Assembly (NCBI GenBank): GCA_009192285.1
Contig: WBVU01000010.1
Location: 62,001-126,000, forward strand
From: Morchella semilibera
Lineage: Eukaryota; Ascomycota; Pezizomycetes; Pezizales; Morchellaceae
DNA length: 64,000 nucleotides
Reading direction: 5' to 3'
The notes below the pieces were generated by a model, which saw only the letters and a program-made list of their open reading frames with translations, searched no databases and was not told the DNA's origin. Shown in pieces: positions 1-11,626 of this stretch. Position 1 is the stretch's first letter. The number at the start of each line of letters is the position of its first letter. Both the position numbers and the translations under genes were made by a program.

Positions 1-894
1 GCAACTGCAACTACGAGTACGCCTACGGATGTAACCTCCAAAGGTGGAGATTTCTCAATTTTACTTGACCCATGGCTACATTCAGATGCTCCTGTGTTCC
101 ATCCTCGGTTTTCTAACCAGCTACATACCGTAAAACCGGCTATAAACTCACTCGCTGAGTTATCGTCAGCCCCAGATCTCATCATCATCTCTCAAAGCAA
201 ATCAGATCATTGTCACGAGGGAACTCTAAAGGAGTTCGAGTGGTCGACCCATCCCGATACGCGTTTGTACGCCTGTCCAGATGCTAGCCCCATCATCAAG
301 GGCTGGAAATGGTTCCCTTCCTCTCGGATGACGGTATTCAAGAAGGGTGAAGGTGTGCGTGTTGCGATTCCAAACTCTCAGCATCCTGATCGTCCTGCCT
401 GGTTGGAGCTTCAGTTTATCCCCGCCAAGTGGCCATGGGAAATGCCGAGCCTCCATTCCGCGATAGGAATAAAGTACTTTTTCACTGAAGCACCGTCAAC
501 AACGAAGATGATTTCTACCCTCTTCACACCTCATGGAATTCCAACTTCAGCTCTGCGCCCATGGTTCTCGGGCTTGCCTGGAAATCAGCCTCGCTTGACA
601 CTACTTCTGCACCCTTTCAAGCATATCTACAGTTTCATGGGGGGCGAGATCTCAAGTGGATTCCCAACAGGATTGGAGATATGCAAAGCTACCGATGTGG
701 GGATATGGGTTTCAACACATGATGAGGTCAAAGTTGTCAAGGGCTTTGTCTCGAATCATCTGACCGAGACTAAATGGGACATTACAAAGGTTGAGGCCGA
801 TTTGGCAGCAGCTGGAGTAAAGAACACTATAGCCAAGGAACTCAGTGTCTCCGAACAACTGTTTGTAGAAGAAGGGGTTGTAGTCGGTTCATGA
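1..894 (+). CDS. Metallo-beta-lactamase-fold protein, 5' truncated by window edge
   Basis: The reading frame is open from base 1, so the start lies outside the window. About 297 codons are visible, ending at a TGA at 892-894. The product resembles the fungal branch of the MBL-fold (UlaG-like) hydrolases. The stretch LLDPWLHSD is followed by a metal-site region reading SQSKSDHCHEGTL near visible residues 63-75. The classical HxHxDH motif is reduced to SxSDHCH, as in many fungal members, so the metal site is atypical. A later 'LFTPHGIP' segment fits the fold. Substrate and pathway are unknown. It is convergent with the F-box gene downstream. No intron is needed in the visible part. Confidence 0.7.
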   Translation, partial: ATATTSTPTDVTSKGGDFSILLDPWLHSDAPVFHPRFSNQLHTVKPAINSLAELSSAPDLIIISQSKSDHCHEGTLKEFEWSTHPDTRLYACPDASPIIKGWKWFPSSRMTVFKKGEGVRVAIPNSQHPDRPAWLELQFIPAKWPWEMPSLHSAIGIKYFFTEAPSTTKMISTLFTPHGIPTSALRPWFSGLPGNQPRLTLLLHPFKHIYSFMGGEISSGFPTGLEICKATDVGIWVSTHDEVKVVKGFVSNHLTETKWDITKVEADLAAAGVKNTIAKELSVSEQLFVEEGVVVGS

Positions 895-1166
895 GGGCGT
901 ATGAAGCGTATTGGTTATAGGTATGCCGGAGAGCTCGTCAGAGGGCAGTCTTCGTTGGTGCTCCGAGAACACACAAAAAGAGCTGGAAAACGTTGAATAA
1001 CTCAAGTGGGTAATTGCGAGATGTGGTGATAATGTTAATGAGGTAGGTAAATACATGTATTCTAGTAAAATGAGCACCAAACACATTTCGTTTATTATGT
1101 ATGTTCGTCCCTTACGTACCACAAACTCTTTAAGCGAAAGTGAAGTTGCTCTATGAAAACAAGTTG

Positions 1167-2811
1167 CTAAGCAAATGCATTTTCCCAGTCGTCAGATCCT
1201 TCAATCGTGGTATAGGCCTTGCCTGATACAAAGCCGGGGTTGTGATTCTTGCCTCCAGCATCAATGCCCAGAGAAAGGAGTATATTCGTTGGCGCGTCGA
1301 GGGGCTCGGTAAGTGTAGTGTCCAACTCGCCGGGCTCATCTGCATCCTCGCGGGCAGGTGGCAGGGCTTGGTTTTGGGGGCTGATTTCAACTCGCATCCC
1401 CTCAATCTCGGTTTTGTATTCTAGCGGTTGAGATTTAGCAACTTGAGAAGCAGGCCCGTCGGATGTATAAGAATCACTATTTTGGATTTTGTCATCTTCC
1501 GAAATAATGCCCTCGGGGTTTTTTGTTGCATTGGTCTTAGCAGAGGCCTCATCTGGACTTTCCATAGGCTGGAGTTCCCGCGTCTCTCTCTCATCCAATA
1601 GCTCCGGAGGAATACCAGTAACATTGGACAAAAGATGAAGTCCGGCCCAGCGTTCCTTCTCGGAGATACCCAGAAATTCATCAACCATATCCATAGACTC
1701 GCTGCCTTTGATCTTTGGTGACACAGTAGAGGGTTTTTCCCTTCCCTGATCATCATTGGAGGCCATTCCCCCTACCTTTCTCGCCCTTGCCAGCTCCATA
1801 TGAGTCTCTAGTCCCTCCCCTTCATCGCTGTTTCCACAACTATCTCCACAAAGGAGTTCTTCCTCCGCTCTCCCGGCTTCGGTAACCTCTTCGTTCTCAG
1901 AGCTCCAATGTAGCGGACGTTTGATCAGTGGTAAAGATGCAAACTCGTTGAACTCATAATCAGCGATAATTGTGTTTTTCTTGTTACGATCAAGGAACAG
2001 AATGTTTGGGAAGGACCTAAAAGGAAATGTTCAGCCCCGAAAAGAATTTTGTGATATAATGAGCGGGTTTACATTTTAGGGTCAAGGAAGTCATGATTTT
2101 GCATAAGAACCTTGGGATCATATCCACGCTCTTCACACACCTCAACTCCAAAATGGTCCGAAAAACTGACTTTGGTGTAAGTTTTGAAACTTTTATCCGC
2201 GGTTTATTAGCTTCTATGTATCACAGTATAATGGAGGGAACCCACAAGGTCGTGGTCTCATTGATGACATCCCATACAGTAACTCCGCCGTCGTTCTCTA
2301 CCGTGACGTTTGCCGAAAAAGGCCAATTCCCCCCCGAAAGTACCCTGAAAACTACACTCTTCAAAGCTGGGTAGGTCACAAACTGCTTGCCGACTTTCGC
2401 TTTGTGAAGGCTGAGACTATCAAGACCCTCTCCTATCCTGATTACCTTCGGAGAGTGATAAGCAGAAAAGTCGAGTCGTTCAAAAATAGGATGAAGCAGG
2501 ATTTTTGTGCCCGGCAATATAGATAGACATGGCGTGGATGAAAGAAAAAAACAGTGCTCGAATTCCTTCCCATTTGTTAATTTGTAGAAACGTTTGCTGA
2601 CTAGTTGAGCGCCGAGGAGGGCGGGTAGAGGAAGAAAACTGAAGATATGGACTGCTATGTCCCTGGGGAGATCGTAGAAAGGTTTTGTGCGCCTGACTTG
2701 TGATTTCATGATCCAGAACCCAAGAGTGATTGTGGCAGTGATGGTAAAGATGGGTGTTGTGCGTGGTAAAGAGGTGAAACTTTTAAGCTTTTGTAGGGTG
2801 GTGTATAGCAT
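1167..2811 (-). CDS. F-box domain protein
   Basis: Three exons in phase: 2811-2246, 2165-2073 and 2016-1167, giving about 502 aa. Residues about 10-35 form a hydrophobic stretch. They are followed by an F-box (FYDLPRDIAVHIFSFLPLPA), the Skp1-binding element of SCF ubiquitin ligases. The C-terminal half, from about residue 220, is acidic, Ser/Glu-rich and probably disordered, so no substrate-binding repeat is recognisable. Intron 1 uses a GTGGGT donor. Reading through it gives an ORF that stops at 2221 and hides the rest of the protein. Intron 2 is GTAAAC..CTTTTAG. The F-box suggests a ubiquitin ligase adaptor; the target is unknown. A copy of the CGAGTGAT motif lies about 70 bp upstream of the start. 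Confidence 0.75.
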
Positions 2812-2882
2812 TGAATGTACGTGGGGCGTTTCCTCATGATTACCGGTGCCCTGGGCACAGTTTATCTCATTCCAAGGACCAC

Positions 2883-2899
2883 CGAGTGATATTCTCTGA
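2883..2899 (+). promoter_or_regulatory. CGAGTGAT-N5-CTGA motif, copy 1
   Basis: Spacer ATTCT. About 70 bp upstream of the F-box gene start. The only one of the twelve copies with CTGA instead of RTGA. Confidence 0.6.
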
Positions 2900-3086
2900 T
2901 TAAGATACAGAATTATCTGATTCGGCTATTCTCCTTGAATTTCTTCCAATGATTTTGTTTCTACTCTAACAATAATAATACAATACACTCTACATACTTA
3001 TTAGGACAAAAAATTACATCACGAGATATTAAACTACAAAAGCACACCCGACCAAAATCTAGTGATAACCAAACCCAAGAAACTTT

Positions 3087-5562
3087 TCAAACAAACATTC
3101 CTACTAGCGCACCTGCCCAATTTTTCTTTTCTGCCGCTACCTCTCCAGGAATCAACGCTCTCAAAGTTAAACTTACCTCCTTTCCTGCATGTCTTTCATC
3201 ATGTACCACCGCCAAGTCCTGTTCTGCTTCGTTCCATGTCCATTCAATCCCACTCCTTGTTCGTCCATTGGCCTGCGGCCTATGAATTGCGGTTTCCTCT
3301 TCTGGGCCTATACCGGACACGGAGATAGTGAGAATACACTCGCGTCCGGAGAAGTGGTATACTGGAACAAAAACTTCGGTTGTAGTTTCTAAACCGGCCT
3401 CGCAGAGTGGTGGGAGTGGGGGGTTAGCAATGAACTTTAGCTCAAAGCTGAGGGTGTCTAGAAAGAACTCAGAGCTGATAATAACGCCTGCAGTCTTTGC
3501 GGGGTAAGGTCGTAGGAGGGCTGGGAGGAGTCGACCCCCCAGATAGAGGTCACCAAATAAAACCGCCCGGGTTAAAGGCTTTTCCAGGTCCCGGGGGCCG
3601 TTCGAGGTACCATGAAGGGGAACTTCTACAGTGGGATTTGCATCGAGCGAGACTAGAGAGAAATCTTCACTGTTCCAGTGATCTCCAGATTGGATTAAAG
3701 CGGAGGTCTCATTATCAGTCGGGATCGATTCGGGTGTTGCTGTTGTTGAATGTGACAATGTCAGATTCCAAACAGTCCAGTTCAGGAGCGATTTCTCCAT
3801 CCCATGGAAGATAGCGTCAAGCTGTGTCAATGGGATATGGATATCACCCGTGATGTAGGAGGATTGGAGGTTCATGTCAAAGGGGATCCCGGTTTCGCCG
3901 ATCAAGATTGGTGTGGGTTTGCCGGGACGAAAGGTGTCGAGGTGGGATATAAAACGCTGGAAATTATCCGTATAGTTGGCAGTCAGTCCGTTGCGGCCGA
4001 TATAGGTATGCTTCCAGAGTTTGCGGGATCCCTAGATTCGTTAGCAGAGATCAGGAAATAATTTGTGTGATACTTACACCTGCAAGCGACAAAGTGTCAA
4101 AAGACACTCCATACCACAGAGCCTTCTCATACAATACTCGAATATCGTACCAATGTGGCGAGTAACAGATCTTCTCCCCGGGCGGCGGGTTCGTACCTTT
4201 TGCCCAAGCTGGTGGGCCCAGATTGGGAACGGGTTCAACAAACATCCAACGCCCAGCCAAGGAATCTTGAAGGGCATGAGCAATGCCGAGTTTAAACGAC
4301 CTAAGGAATGGGACGTAGAAGTCCTTCTCAAAATCCCCCTTCTTTCCTGTATTTGGGTTTGTTGCAAAATAGGCCTCTCCTCTAGGCCCTAACGTAACCA
4401 TTCCGTTTTCCATATCTTCAGGCAGAAGGTATACTCCTTCCTCTAACCAAATATCTTTCCTCCCCGGAAGCCACGCCGAGACCCGCTCTTTATTAAGGAT
4501 ATCATCCCTCACTCGTTTTGATGGATGAGGCCAGGTCCGTTCAAAGTAGCCGACAGGCGTTGGGAGACCCGCCGCGAGTGCCATAGACTGAAGAGCGCTC
4601 GGCATGTGCCCTAAGTGTAGCTCGGTATTTTCATTATGACGGTGTAAAGACGGCAACCCGATATAGCCAGGGTGCGGCTCGTTCATCGGGTCGTAGCCAA
4701 GTACATTGGGCAAAGAACTTAGGCGGGATGCAAGATGTGCATATGCGTTAATGTAGGCAGTACGCAAGACATAGCCAATGTTTTCACCCTGAAATTCAGG
4801 TATATCTCCAGAGTACACGGCTTTTGGGGCGTAAACTTCACCGGCGTAAAAGACAGTAAACATGGTGGCCGGCCCAAACTTTGAATAATTAGTCGGCCAT
4901 AGACGTCCGGACGGGGTTGAATGGGATGTGCTGGTTCCAGAACCATCAAGAGCTGCTGCGCATGTAGCCGGGAAAGTGCTGGGATCAAGGCCGACCAGGT
5001 GAAAGGTCCAGATTGGAGCTCCAGACCCGCCAGTATATCGAGACCATACGTCCTGATGACCGTCAATAAACACCATCAATCCCGCCTCATGTGCTTTTTT
5101 TAGAATCGCATAAATATAATCTATATACTTCTCATCATATTCCCCCCTAATTTCGTATGAGCTCGCAGGAAAGCATAGTTGAACATCTGAAGCTGTAACT
5201 CACATCTTTCTAGGCTCTAAAGCTTCCCAGGGGATAACCATTCTCACTACACCAACCCCCCAAGCTCTAAGGCGTATCCACCACTCACTGGCTTGGTCGA
5301 CACTTGAAAAGGGTTTGCCAACGTAAGTTACATTGCTCGCGTCGTAGAACTCGGGAGTACCGGCAACAGGATTTTCGATGGGATATTTTGCATCTCCGGA
5401 TACATTGATGCCTCGCAAAAATATGGCACGACCATGCGAGTCAGCAAATGCGTTTGCCGTAGAGTGGATAGTGATGGACGAGGGATCAAACGTAGTTGAT
5501 GGTGGGGAGACTGTGGGGACCACCACCTCACGTGGAGAGGCATCATAAAGGGGAGTAGACAT
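3087..5562 (-). CDS. egh1: GH5 subfamily 12 steryl-beta-glucosidase (Egh1-like)
   Basis: Three exons in phase: 5562-5204, 5146-4078 and 4031-3087, 790 aa, matching the usual size of about 760-800 aa. Signature segments are the N-terminal FLRGINVSGDAKYP, then DGHQDVWSRYTGGSGAP, the acid/base region YDPMNEPHPGY (Glu) and the nucleophile region ILIGETGIPFD (Glu). A C-terminal beta-sandwich-like part follows. This family (yeast Egh1, Cryptococcus EgCrP2) hydrolyses ergosteryl-beta-glucoside and helps degrade sterol glucosides. There is no signal peptide, consistent with an intracellular enzyme. Both introns have standard ends (GTGAGT..TTAG and GTAAGT..CTAG). The specific sterol-glucosidase assignment follows from subfamily resemblance and has not been tested. 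Confidence 0.88.
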
Positions 5563-6621
5563 TGAGTAAGGGATAATTGAAGAAATATAAGAGATATTGT
5601 ATGTATAGGTAAGTTTTTATAATAGGTGGATAGCTAAGTACATGTAAGTAAGTAAGTTATGTATGTAGCTGTAGCTGTTGTAAATGTCACTCCCGAATAG
5701 GGGACGGGTATTCTTTTATCCAGGGTCTCGGGGGGAGGGGCTGAGTCAGCCGGAATGAGCCGCAATATCTCTGCATTGCCACGCTAGCTAAGCTTTTAAG
5801 CCGCACCGTGATCTTGTACGACAATAAATGCAAGGTAGGTCACATACAAACAAACAGTAGCAACACATATTGCAAATTTTTATCCTTAAGCTGGCAATGC
5901 TGACCCTCCCTATAGGTTTGAAGTTGTTGCCCTGAAGGTGAAATCTTACCCTTCCAGGCAACGACATCACCAAACCTGGAGGGTCCCGGATCTGCTTGTA
6001 TCACCAGGCCAGAGGATAATAGAGAGCCAGAATTTGTATGGGGGATCAATTAAGAAAGATAACAAGATCTATGAGCAAACGCCAACATTTGCTTCTTTCT
6101 GGGGGTCAGCATTTACTGCCAGCTCAAGGGATACATGTACATGAAGTAGTTATATCAAGTACATTGTACGGTGGAAGCTCAAGATTGTTTTACAATAATG
6201 TATAAACATGTGTTCCTTGCACGTAGTACTACATGTACATGTATGCCTACATGATGTACTTGTAATTCCCGCAAAGTTCTCTCAAAAGTGAAGTACATAC
6301 ATTACTTTGTATTCTCACATCCTGTAGTGATTACATGTACTACATGTACATACATGTAGACTACATACATGGATAACAGGCCACACAATACAAAGAGTAC
6401 ATGTACATGTAATGTATGATCATATGAGCCCCCTACTACATCAAACATACATCTTGCCCCACTCCCACTACACGTGCCGTTTCCTCAAAGGCCTCCCCTG
6501 CCACTTCCCATTCTCAGACCCTTCCTACCCCTTGGATTCTTCCACTCTTCAACCTCCTTCTTCTGCACTTCAACACTTCTCTCGCTCAACACCCATCATC
6601 TTCTTCTAACCCCACTACGCA
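5563..6621. other. Intergenic, TACATGTA-rich
   Basis: Divergent promoter region between egh1 and the next plus-strand gene. The part 6120-6410 is crowded with overlapping TACATGTA/ACATGTAC elements. A pyrimidine-rich stretch at 6430-6610 leads into the start codon at 6622 and probably contains the transcription start. Short open frames at 5788-6144 look non-coding. Confidence 0.6.
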
Positions 6622-8573
6622 ATGCCAAAATTTAAAAAACTCTCGGTACATATTACCACCTCCGAGGAAGAAAGACTTCCTTCTCTAGGCACTGAAATTA
6701 GCTTCGACAATACTCTTTGCGAATCATATATCCTCTCACAAACGGGGATGCGGTTCGGCGTCACTGTCAAACCTGATGATGATTTCTTTGCACCACACAT
6801 TAAAATCGATAAAAACATGCATCCACAAAGGGGAGGGGGCAATAGGCCCGAAAACTATCCTGATGTCAACCCATCTGAATGGCATCTGTTAGCTGAGGTT
6901 TATCTGGATGGGCGTCGGAATCCGGAAGCCACTACAATCATCTACCTTCCTTGGCATGTTAGGGCGGAAGAGCGATTGTTGGACAGTAGCATTGCCTGGG
7001 ATTTAGATGGAAAAGCAGTTGAAAGACTTTGGCACTTTCAGGAAGTTGGCCTGGAGAACTTTGTCAAAACTCTTTCCATGAGTGAGAGTGATCTTGACGC
7101 CCCTGTCGACGGAGCAGCTTCAGCCGCGACGGAAAAAGACCTCCTAGAGATGATGCAAAATCTCAAGACAGATAAGAGTAATCAGGATCTACTCACTTTG
7201 AAACCCGGCCAGATAAGTGTAGCTTTATGGAAAATACAAATTCTTAATCACGGTGGTTTAGATGACTCGCTCGCTGATTCTGGGGAACCGGATGATCATC
7301 TCCAAACTGTTAACAAAGATCAACCGGCGAGTGTGGGGGAATCTAGTCATTTCATCCAGTAAGCTTAACTCTCGATTACTTGTTCCATCATGCATATACA
7401 TATCCCTTCCCTGGCTACTACCAACCTGTATAATTGCTAACCAACATTTAGGATTAAGGAAAAGTTCAATGTCAAATTCACTAGAAAGCGCCACTATTAT
7501 AAAATTCTGGACGAAGAAGCTTATGCAAGATTCATATTCAATTATCGCTCAGCCGGTAAGCTCCAATCTTCTAGAATTTCTTGAGTTTTGGGACTAATGT
7601 CGGCAGAACAATTGGTGAAAATGAAGTTGCTTCAAAAGGAAGGGCATACTCGCCGAGGAATAGACAATGTGGTACCTTATTTGAGGCCACTTACATTCGG
7701 CGAGCAAGTCAAAACTTCCGAGCCAACCAACTTACTAGGGGAGCCGAAGGATTTTACTAAGGCTAGGTCCATATCCAAGTTGAATGATCAAGGTTTGATC
7801 GCTCAGCAAATTAGGAATTTTTCGCTCAAAAAGCCAGCTACTGGTTTGAGATCGTTCAGCAAACCGGTAGAGCCATCCAAGTTTACAAGGCTCGAAGGAC
7901 ACCTTCATCCTAAAGCTTTAGTAGGAGGGGACAAAGGCTACGATGGGATAGGAGCGAGTATTGGGGATTCCATTCACAATACCAAAGATCATGCGGGGAA
8001 GCCGGTCTCTGATGATGCATGCTGTGGGTCGAAGGAAATTGACAGATCGATGACCACGGAGAATTTCAGGGCTCTCAGTCTGCGTGACTCGCCCAATTCG
8101 GAGGAAGGCTCCGGAGATAAGTATGGGACTGGGGTACCCACACGCCCCGTCACTATAGATTTGGAGGGCGCCCGTCTTAGAGATGGATTAATGGTTAAGG
8201 GTCCAACGTCAGTGATCTTCGATTCCAATGTTAGGTCCCCGAAGCGTTTTGAGGCCATTAACACGGAAGAACACCTTGAAAAGAAGTCTAAAGCTTGTAC
8301 TCAAGATAATCTTGGAATAATGAGTATGGAGGAAGATCAGCCTGCAGTTTCGATAAGAGTCTCAGCCGCTCCCGCATACCAAGGCCTCCAAATGGTATGG
8401 AATTCCCTTCAAAATTGCCTACTTTCGGTTTCTAGCTCACAACCTAATGATATCAATAGACAAAAAGGGTCTACTGCAGCGAAGATGAGGACGGTGCCAA
8501 GGAGCCCGATGTCAAGCGTCCCCGCAGAACCGAGCACAACGTAGCCGATACTATGACTTCGCCTAAACTCTGA
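6622..8573 (+). CDS. Hypothetical protein, 580 aa, four exons
   Basis: Exons 6622-7358, 7452-7555, 7607-8394 and 8460-8573, all in phase. Residues 1-145 form a folded-looking domain (ESYILSQTGMRFGVTVKP, YLDGRRNPEATTIIYLPWH). It distantly recalls the fungal DUF7918-type domain, but I would not assign it. Residues about 245-290 are basic and helical (KFNVKFTRKRHYYKILDEEAY). The rest is polar and probably disordered. The last intron (GTATGG..CCTAATG..AATAG) matters: reading through it gives a tail ending at 8544. Splicing gives an acidic/basic tail with KRPRRTEH, a possible nuclear signal. Function unknown. Confidence 0.7.
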
Positions 8574-8884
8574 GGATATCGCACACGAAGTTTTTGAAAT
8601 GGGGAAAAACAACAGCCAAGTGGTAGGGAATATTTTCCGCCAGATATCTATAGGTATGTTACTGGATGACAACATTGTCTCGAGTTCTATAGATCTTCAC
8701 TTATTGTAATAAACCCGTCAAAAAAAATTAAATTTTGTGTCTAATTCTAACTCTTCCAAATGAGAGATACTGTAAACCTCATAACTTTAATTATAAGCGA
8801 TGGCCCAATCAATTAACCAATTGATACAAAATGAAAAATATATACAAAACACCTACCCATTAGGAAACCTCTGCAGCTCAACTA
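8574..8884. other. Intergenic between convergent genes
   Basis: AT-rich 3' flank shared by two convergent genes. It contains AATAAA-like and poly-A/T stretches near 8706-8735 and 8800-8845 that could serve as 3'-end signals. Nothing else seen. Confidence 0.5.
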
Positions 8885-9941
8885 CTAAGTACCAGTAAAT
8901 GTTCTCGTAAAACCCTTTATATCTTCCCAATCCGGTAGAGTTGACAGTGTCTGGGGATTGCCCCCCGCTACAACTGGTGCCGGTGTGCATGCGACTACCG
9001 GCGCTTCTGTAACAACTGGCGCTAATGTTACAAAGGCTGGCACTGGAGGGGGGACGAGCCGACTTATGGAGATCCTGAGGAGCGTTGATGACCTTAGACC
9101 GCCGCCTGTTTCTGTCGTGGGCTCGGGAGTAGGTGTTATTACAGGTACAGTACTCGTAGGTAATATTGCTGCAGCTTCGGTTGTTGTTGATATAGGTGCT
9201 GGTTGTGTGCTGGTTATGAGCTCTGGGGCTCTGGTCTTTGCAGTCGATGTAGTTGTATCTAAAACTTCAGTACTCGAAGGGGTAAGAATAGCTGTGACGA
9301 TCGAGGTCACGTCCGTAGTGATAATAGCAATCGTAGTCATAGTTGAGACGATTTCAACACTAGAACTGCTACTAGGCAGTGGTAAAAGGGTTATCGTTAC
9401 ACCGCTCTCCGTCACTGTAATCATGGATGTCTCTGTAACCCGCTCAGCCTCACCACTTGCTATTACAGTGACTAGCTTTGTCTCCGTCATCCTCTGCATT
9501 TGTGTCTCTGTCACCTTCTCTACACTGGTGACCGTCACCGGCGCAACCTCCACGAAGTGATGGCGCTCTATAGTTGTAGTCACCACAAGTATACCTCTGG
9601 CAGTCGATAAGGTAGGTGAGATGGTAAGAGTTGTATTTTGGAACGGGGGTGAAATGATCGAGGTGGATCTTGACGGTGAATTGAGTGGGACGGAGGTGTT
9701 TGGGGGCATTGAAGCCGTGGGGAAAGTGGTAGGAATGAAGGTCGTGAACGTTGTGAGATTCGAGAAGCGGGATGCCGAAGAGCTACAGCTAGATACATGT
9801 ATAAATGTTAGAAATCTTTTAAGGGAAACAATGGGGTACATGTAGGGTAGGTATGTACTTCTGTACTGGTATATGCGCTGGTAAAGCCCGTGAGAAGTTC
9901 AAAATCGCGAGTAGGATGAAAAGCTGAAACAGTAAGGTCAT
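8885..9941 (-). CDS. Secreted Ser/Thr-rich (mucin-like) protein
   Basis: Two exons: 9941-9859 (27 codons plus 2 nt) and 9788-8885, giving 328 aa. The short first exon encodes a clear signal peptide (MTLLFQLFILLAILNF, then S-R-A-L-P-A). It joins in phase across an intron with donor GTACAT, branch TTCTAAC and acceptor TATCTAG. The mature protein is dominated by Thr, Ser, Val and Pro, with VTVT/ITVTE-type repeats around residues 115-175 and PTP/TTE stretches after residue 200. This is typical of heavily O-glycosylated wall or extracellular proteins. I see no C-terminal GPI-type hydrophobic tail, so it is probably secreted or wall-trapped. The long antisense frame over the repeats (8958-9560) is a shadow. 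Confidence 0.72.
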
Positions 9942-10055
9942 TATTGTGTTTTCTTTTGGCTTTCCTGAAGCCGCTATAAGAAAGTAATGATTCGAAAAGT
10001 TGTTCAGGTGTGTGTATCGGGAAGTATGTAGGTATAAGTACGGCCCAGTAGTAGT

Positions 10056-10061
10056 AAAAAA

Positions 10062-10116
<55 letters not shown>
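10056..10116. repeat. Poly-A plus (GA)n microsatellite
   Basis: A run of about 15 A followed by about 22 uninterrupted GA dinucleotides. It produces a spurious Leu/Ser-rich frame on the minus strand. Confidence 0.95.
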
Positions 10117-10119
<3 letters not shown>

Positions 10120-11057
10120 ATAGGAATAAGAGGAAAAATTTAAAAGGAAGAAGAGGGATAGGAAGAAGGGAAATATAATTGACGCTCAACGCCCGATTCA
10201 GAAATAATAGAAGCTGTTGAAAATCATTAAAAGATAACGGACTTTTTTTCTTTATCTTTCTTTCGTGCACCGGACCAGGGGAGCGAGAGCAGAAGGAAGA
10301 AAGGAAGAAAGGAATAAGGTTCGTAGGAAACAGTTCTCCTATATAGATTACATGTAGGTGTATATAACGCCTACTAAAGTTTTCTACGACACATCCTGTT
10401 ACAGATCCGTCTCTTATACTACTAATCCCTGTTGGCGGCTCCCAACGAGTTGAGGTTGGTCAACAATCAAACCAATCACATCTAAAATATCTAGTGTGGT
10501 GGCGCCTATCAACAAGAGCAAAAGGCTGCAGAGTATTGTTTCGACGCCAAGGAGGCTCGTCATGATATTCTCTTCCCCCTTTCAACTGAGACTGGGATCG
10601 TTTTAAATTCTATGATACGGGACCAATCGATTTTTGAACGTGAGGGAAACACAATTTTCGCTTAGTACATGAGTCGCATGCAGGGATGAGATTTTTATTT
10701 TTTTATATTGTTTTTTATACTATTATTTTATTTTTTCCTTTGGAATATAACCATGTATGTAATACATGTAGCTACCGTACTCTGGTATCACCTTGGATAC
10801 CGTAGTAGGTACAGCGCTTAGGTTATGCCTTTTTCACGTCTTGTTATGGAATTCTAATAGATACATTTAGGTCCTGCATATACTTGTATTTATGTCCATA
10901 TAAGTATATCTATCTCCTTGATTTTATGTCTTTCACGTAACAAAAATTGATACTGCTATACATGTATGTAGTTATCGCGCCGACACTCCCTGTACATACA
11001 AGTACATGTACCTTTTAACCACATCCCTGATCTAACAACCACATAAAGTTACTACAG

Positions 11058-11147
11058 GTGTAGGGGGTAAGTCTGTAGACACCTAGCCTACATGTAGTAC
11101 TGCTGTTGCAACCACGACCACGACTGTCTAAAGACTTACCCCTACAC
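11058..11147. repeat. Interrupted inverted repeat
   Basis: The left arm 11058-11074 (GTGTAGGGGGTAAGTCT) pairs with the right arm 11132-11147 (AGACTTACCCCTACAC). The match is complete except for one extra G in the left arm. The spacer is 57 nt and carries a TACATGTA. Confidence 0.85.
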
Positions 11148-11231
11148 CCAAAAAGTGCAGTTCCTCCGGATCCGTTCAGTGATGTCTACAGGTAGGTACA
11201 TCATGTACTTACTAGTATGTCTGTTACAAGC

Positions 11232-11261
11232 TACAAGCATACTACATGTAGTATGCTTGTA
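11232..11261. repeat. 30-bp perfect palindrome centred on TACATGTA
   Basis: Both halves (left half begins TACAAGCATAC) are exact reverse complements with no spacer, centred on TACATGTA. It is 0.37 kb upstream of the P450 start and could extrude as a cruciform or bind a symmetric protein dimer. Confidence 0.9.
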
Positions 11262-11626
11262 TCTAAGTACATGTATATATCCGCACTTTCTCCCACTATA
11301 CAAATTTATGCAGTTAGATAGAAATCATGCAATATATTTTTGCAGTTACGCCACAACTCTGCATCTGCTCAGGTAGCCCTCCCTGCAAAAATATGTGTAT
11401 GTATGCTACTATATGTACATGTATGCATACATACAGTACTTACCTCGGCAGTCCGATCTATATTGCCGACTTGGTATTTCTAATAAAGGTAGCGCGGAAC
11501 ATTTACATGCAGGCGGTACTATAGTGCATACAAGTACTTACAAGTAAGTACTATATAACACTGTCTGTTCCCCCACCCCCCACCCCCCACCCCCAGTTCC
11601 CTTGACATTGTGCTGAGGTACAAAAA

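Larger units (their letters stand above)
9942..11626. other. Intergenic, repeats and inverted repeats
   Basis: No gene seen in 1.7 kb. It holds an A/GA microsatellite, at least eight TACATGTA elements, an interrupted inverted repeat (11058-11147), a 30-bp palindrome (11232-11261) and a C-rich run at 11571-11596 just before the P450 start. Confidence 0.6.

Noticed and set aside
8958-9560. 200-codon plus-strand ORF
   Set aside because: It is antisense to the Thr/Val-rich repeats of the secreted protein; its Val/Thr bias is the mirror image of that gene.
10004-10270. Minus-strand ORF with Leu-Ser repeats
   Set aside because: It is only the translation of the GA microsatellite.
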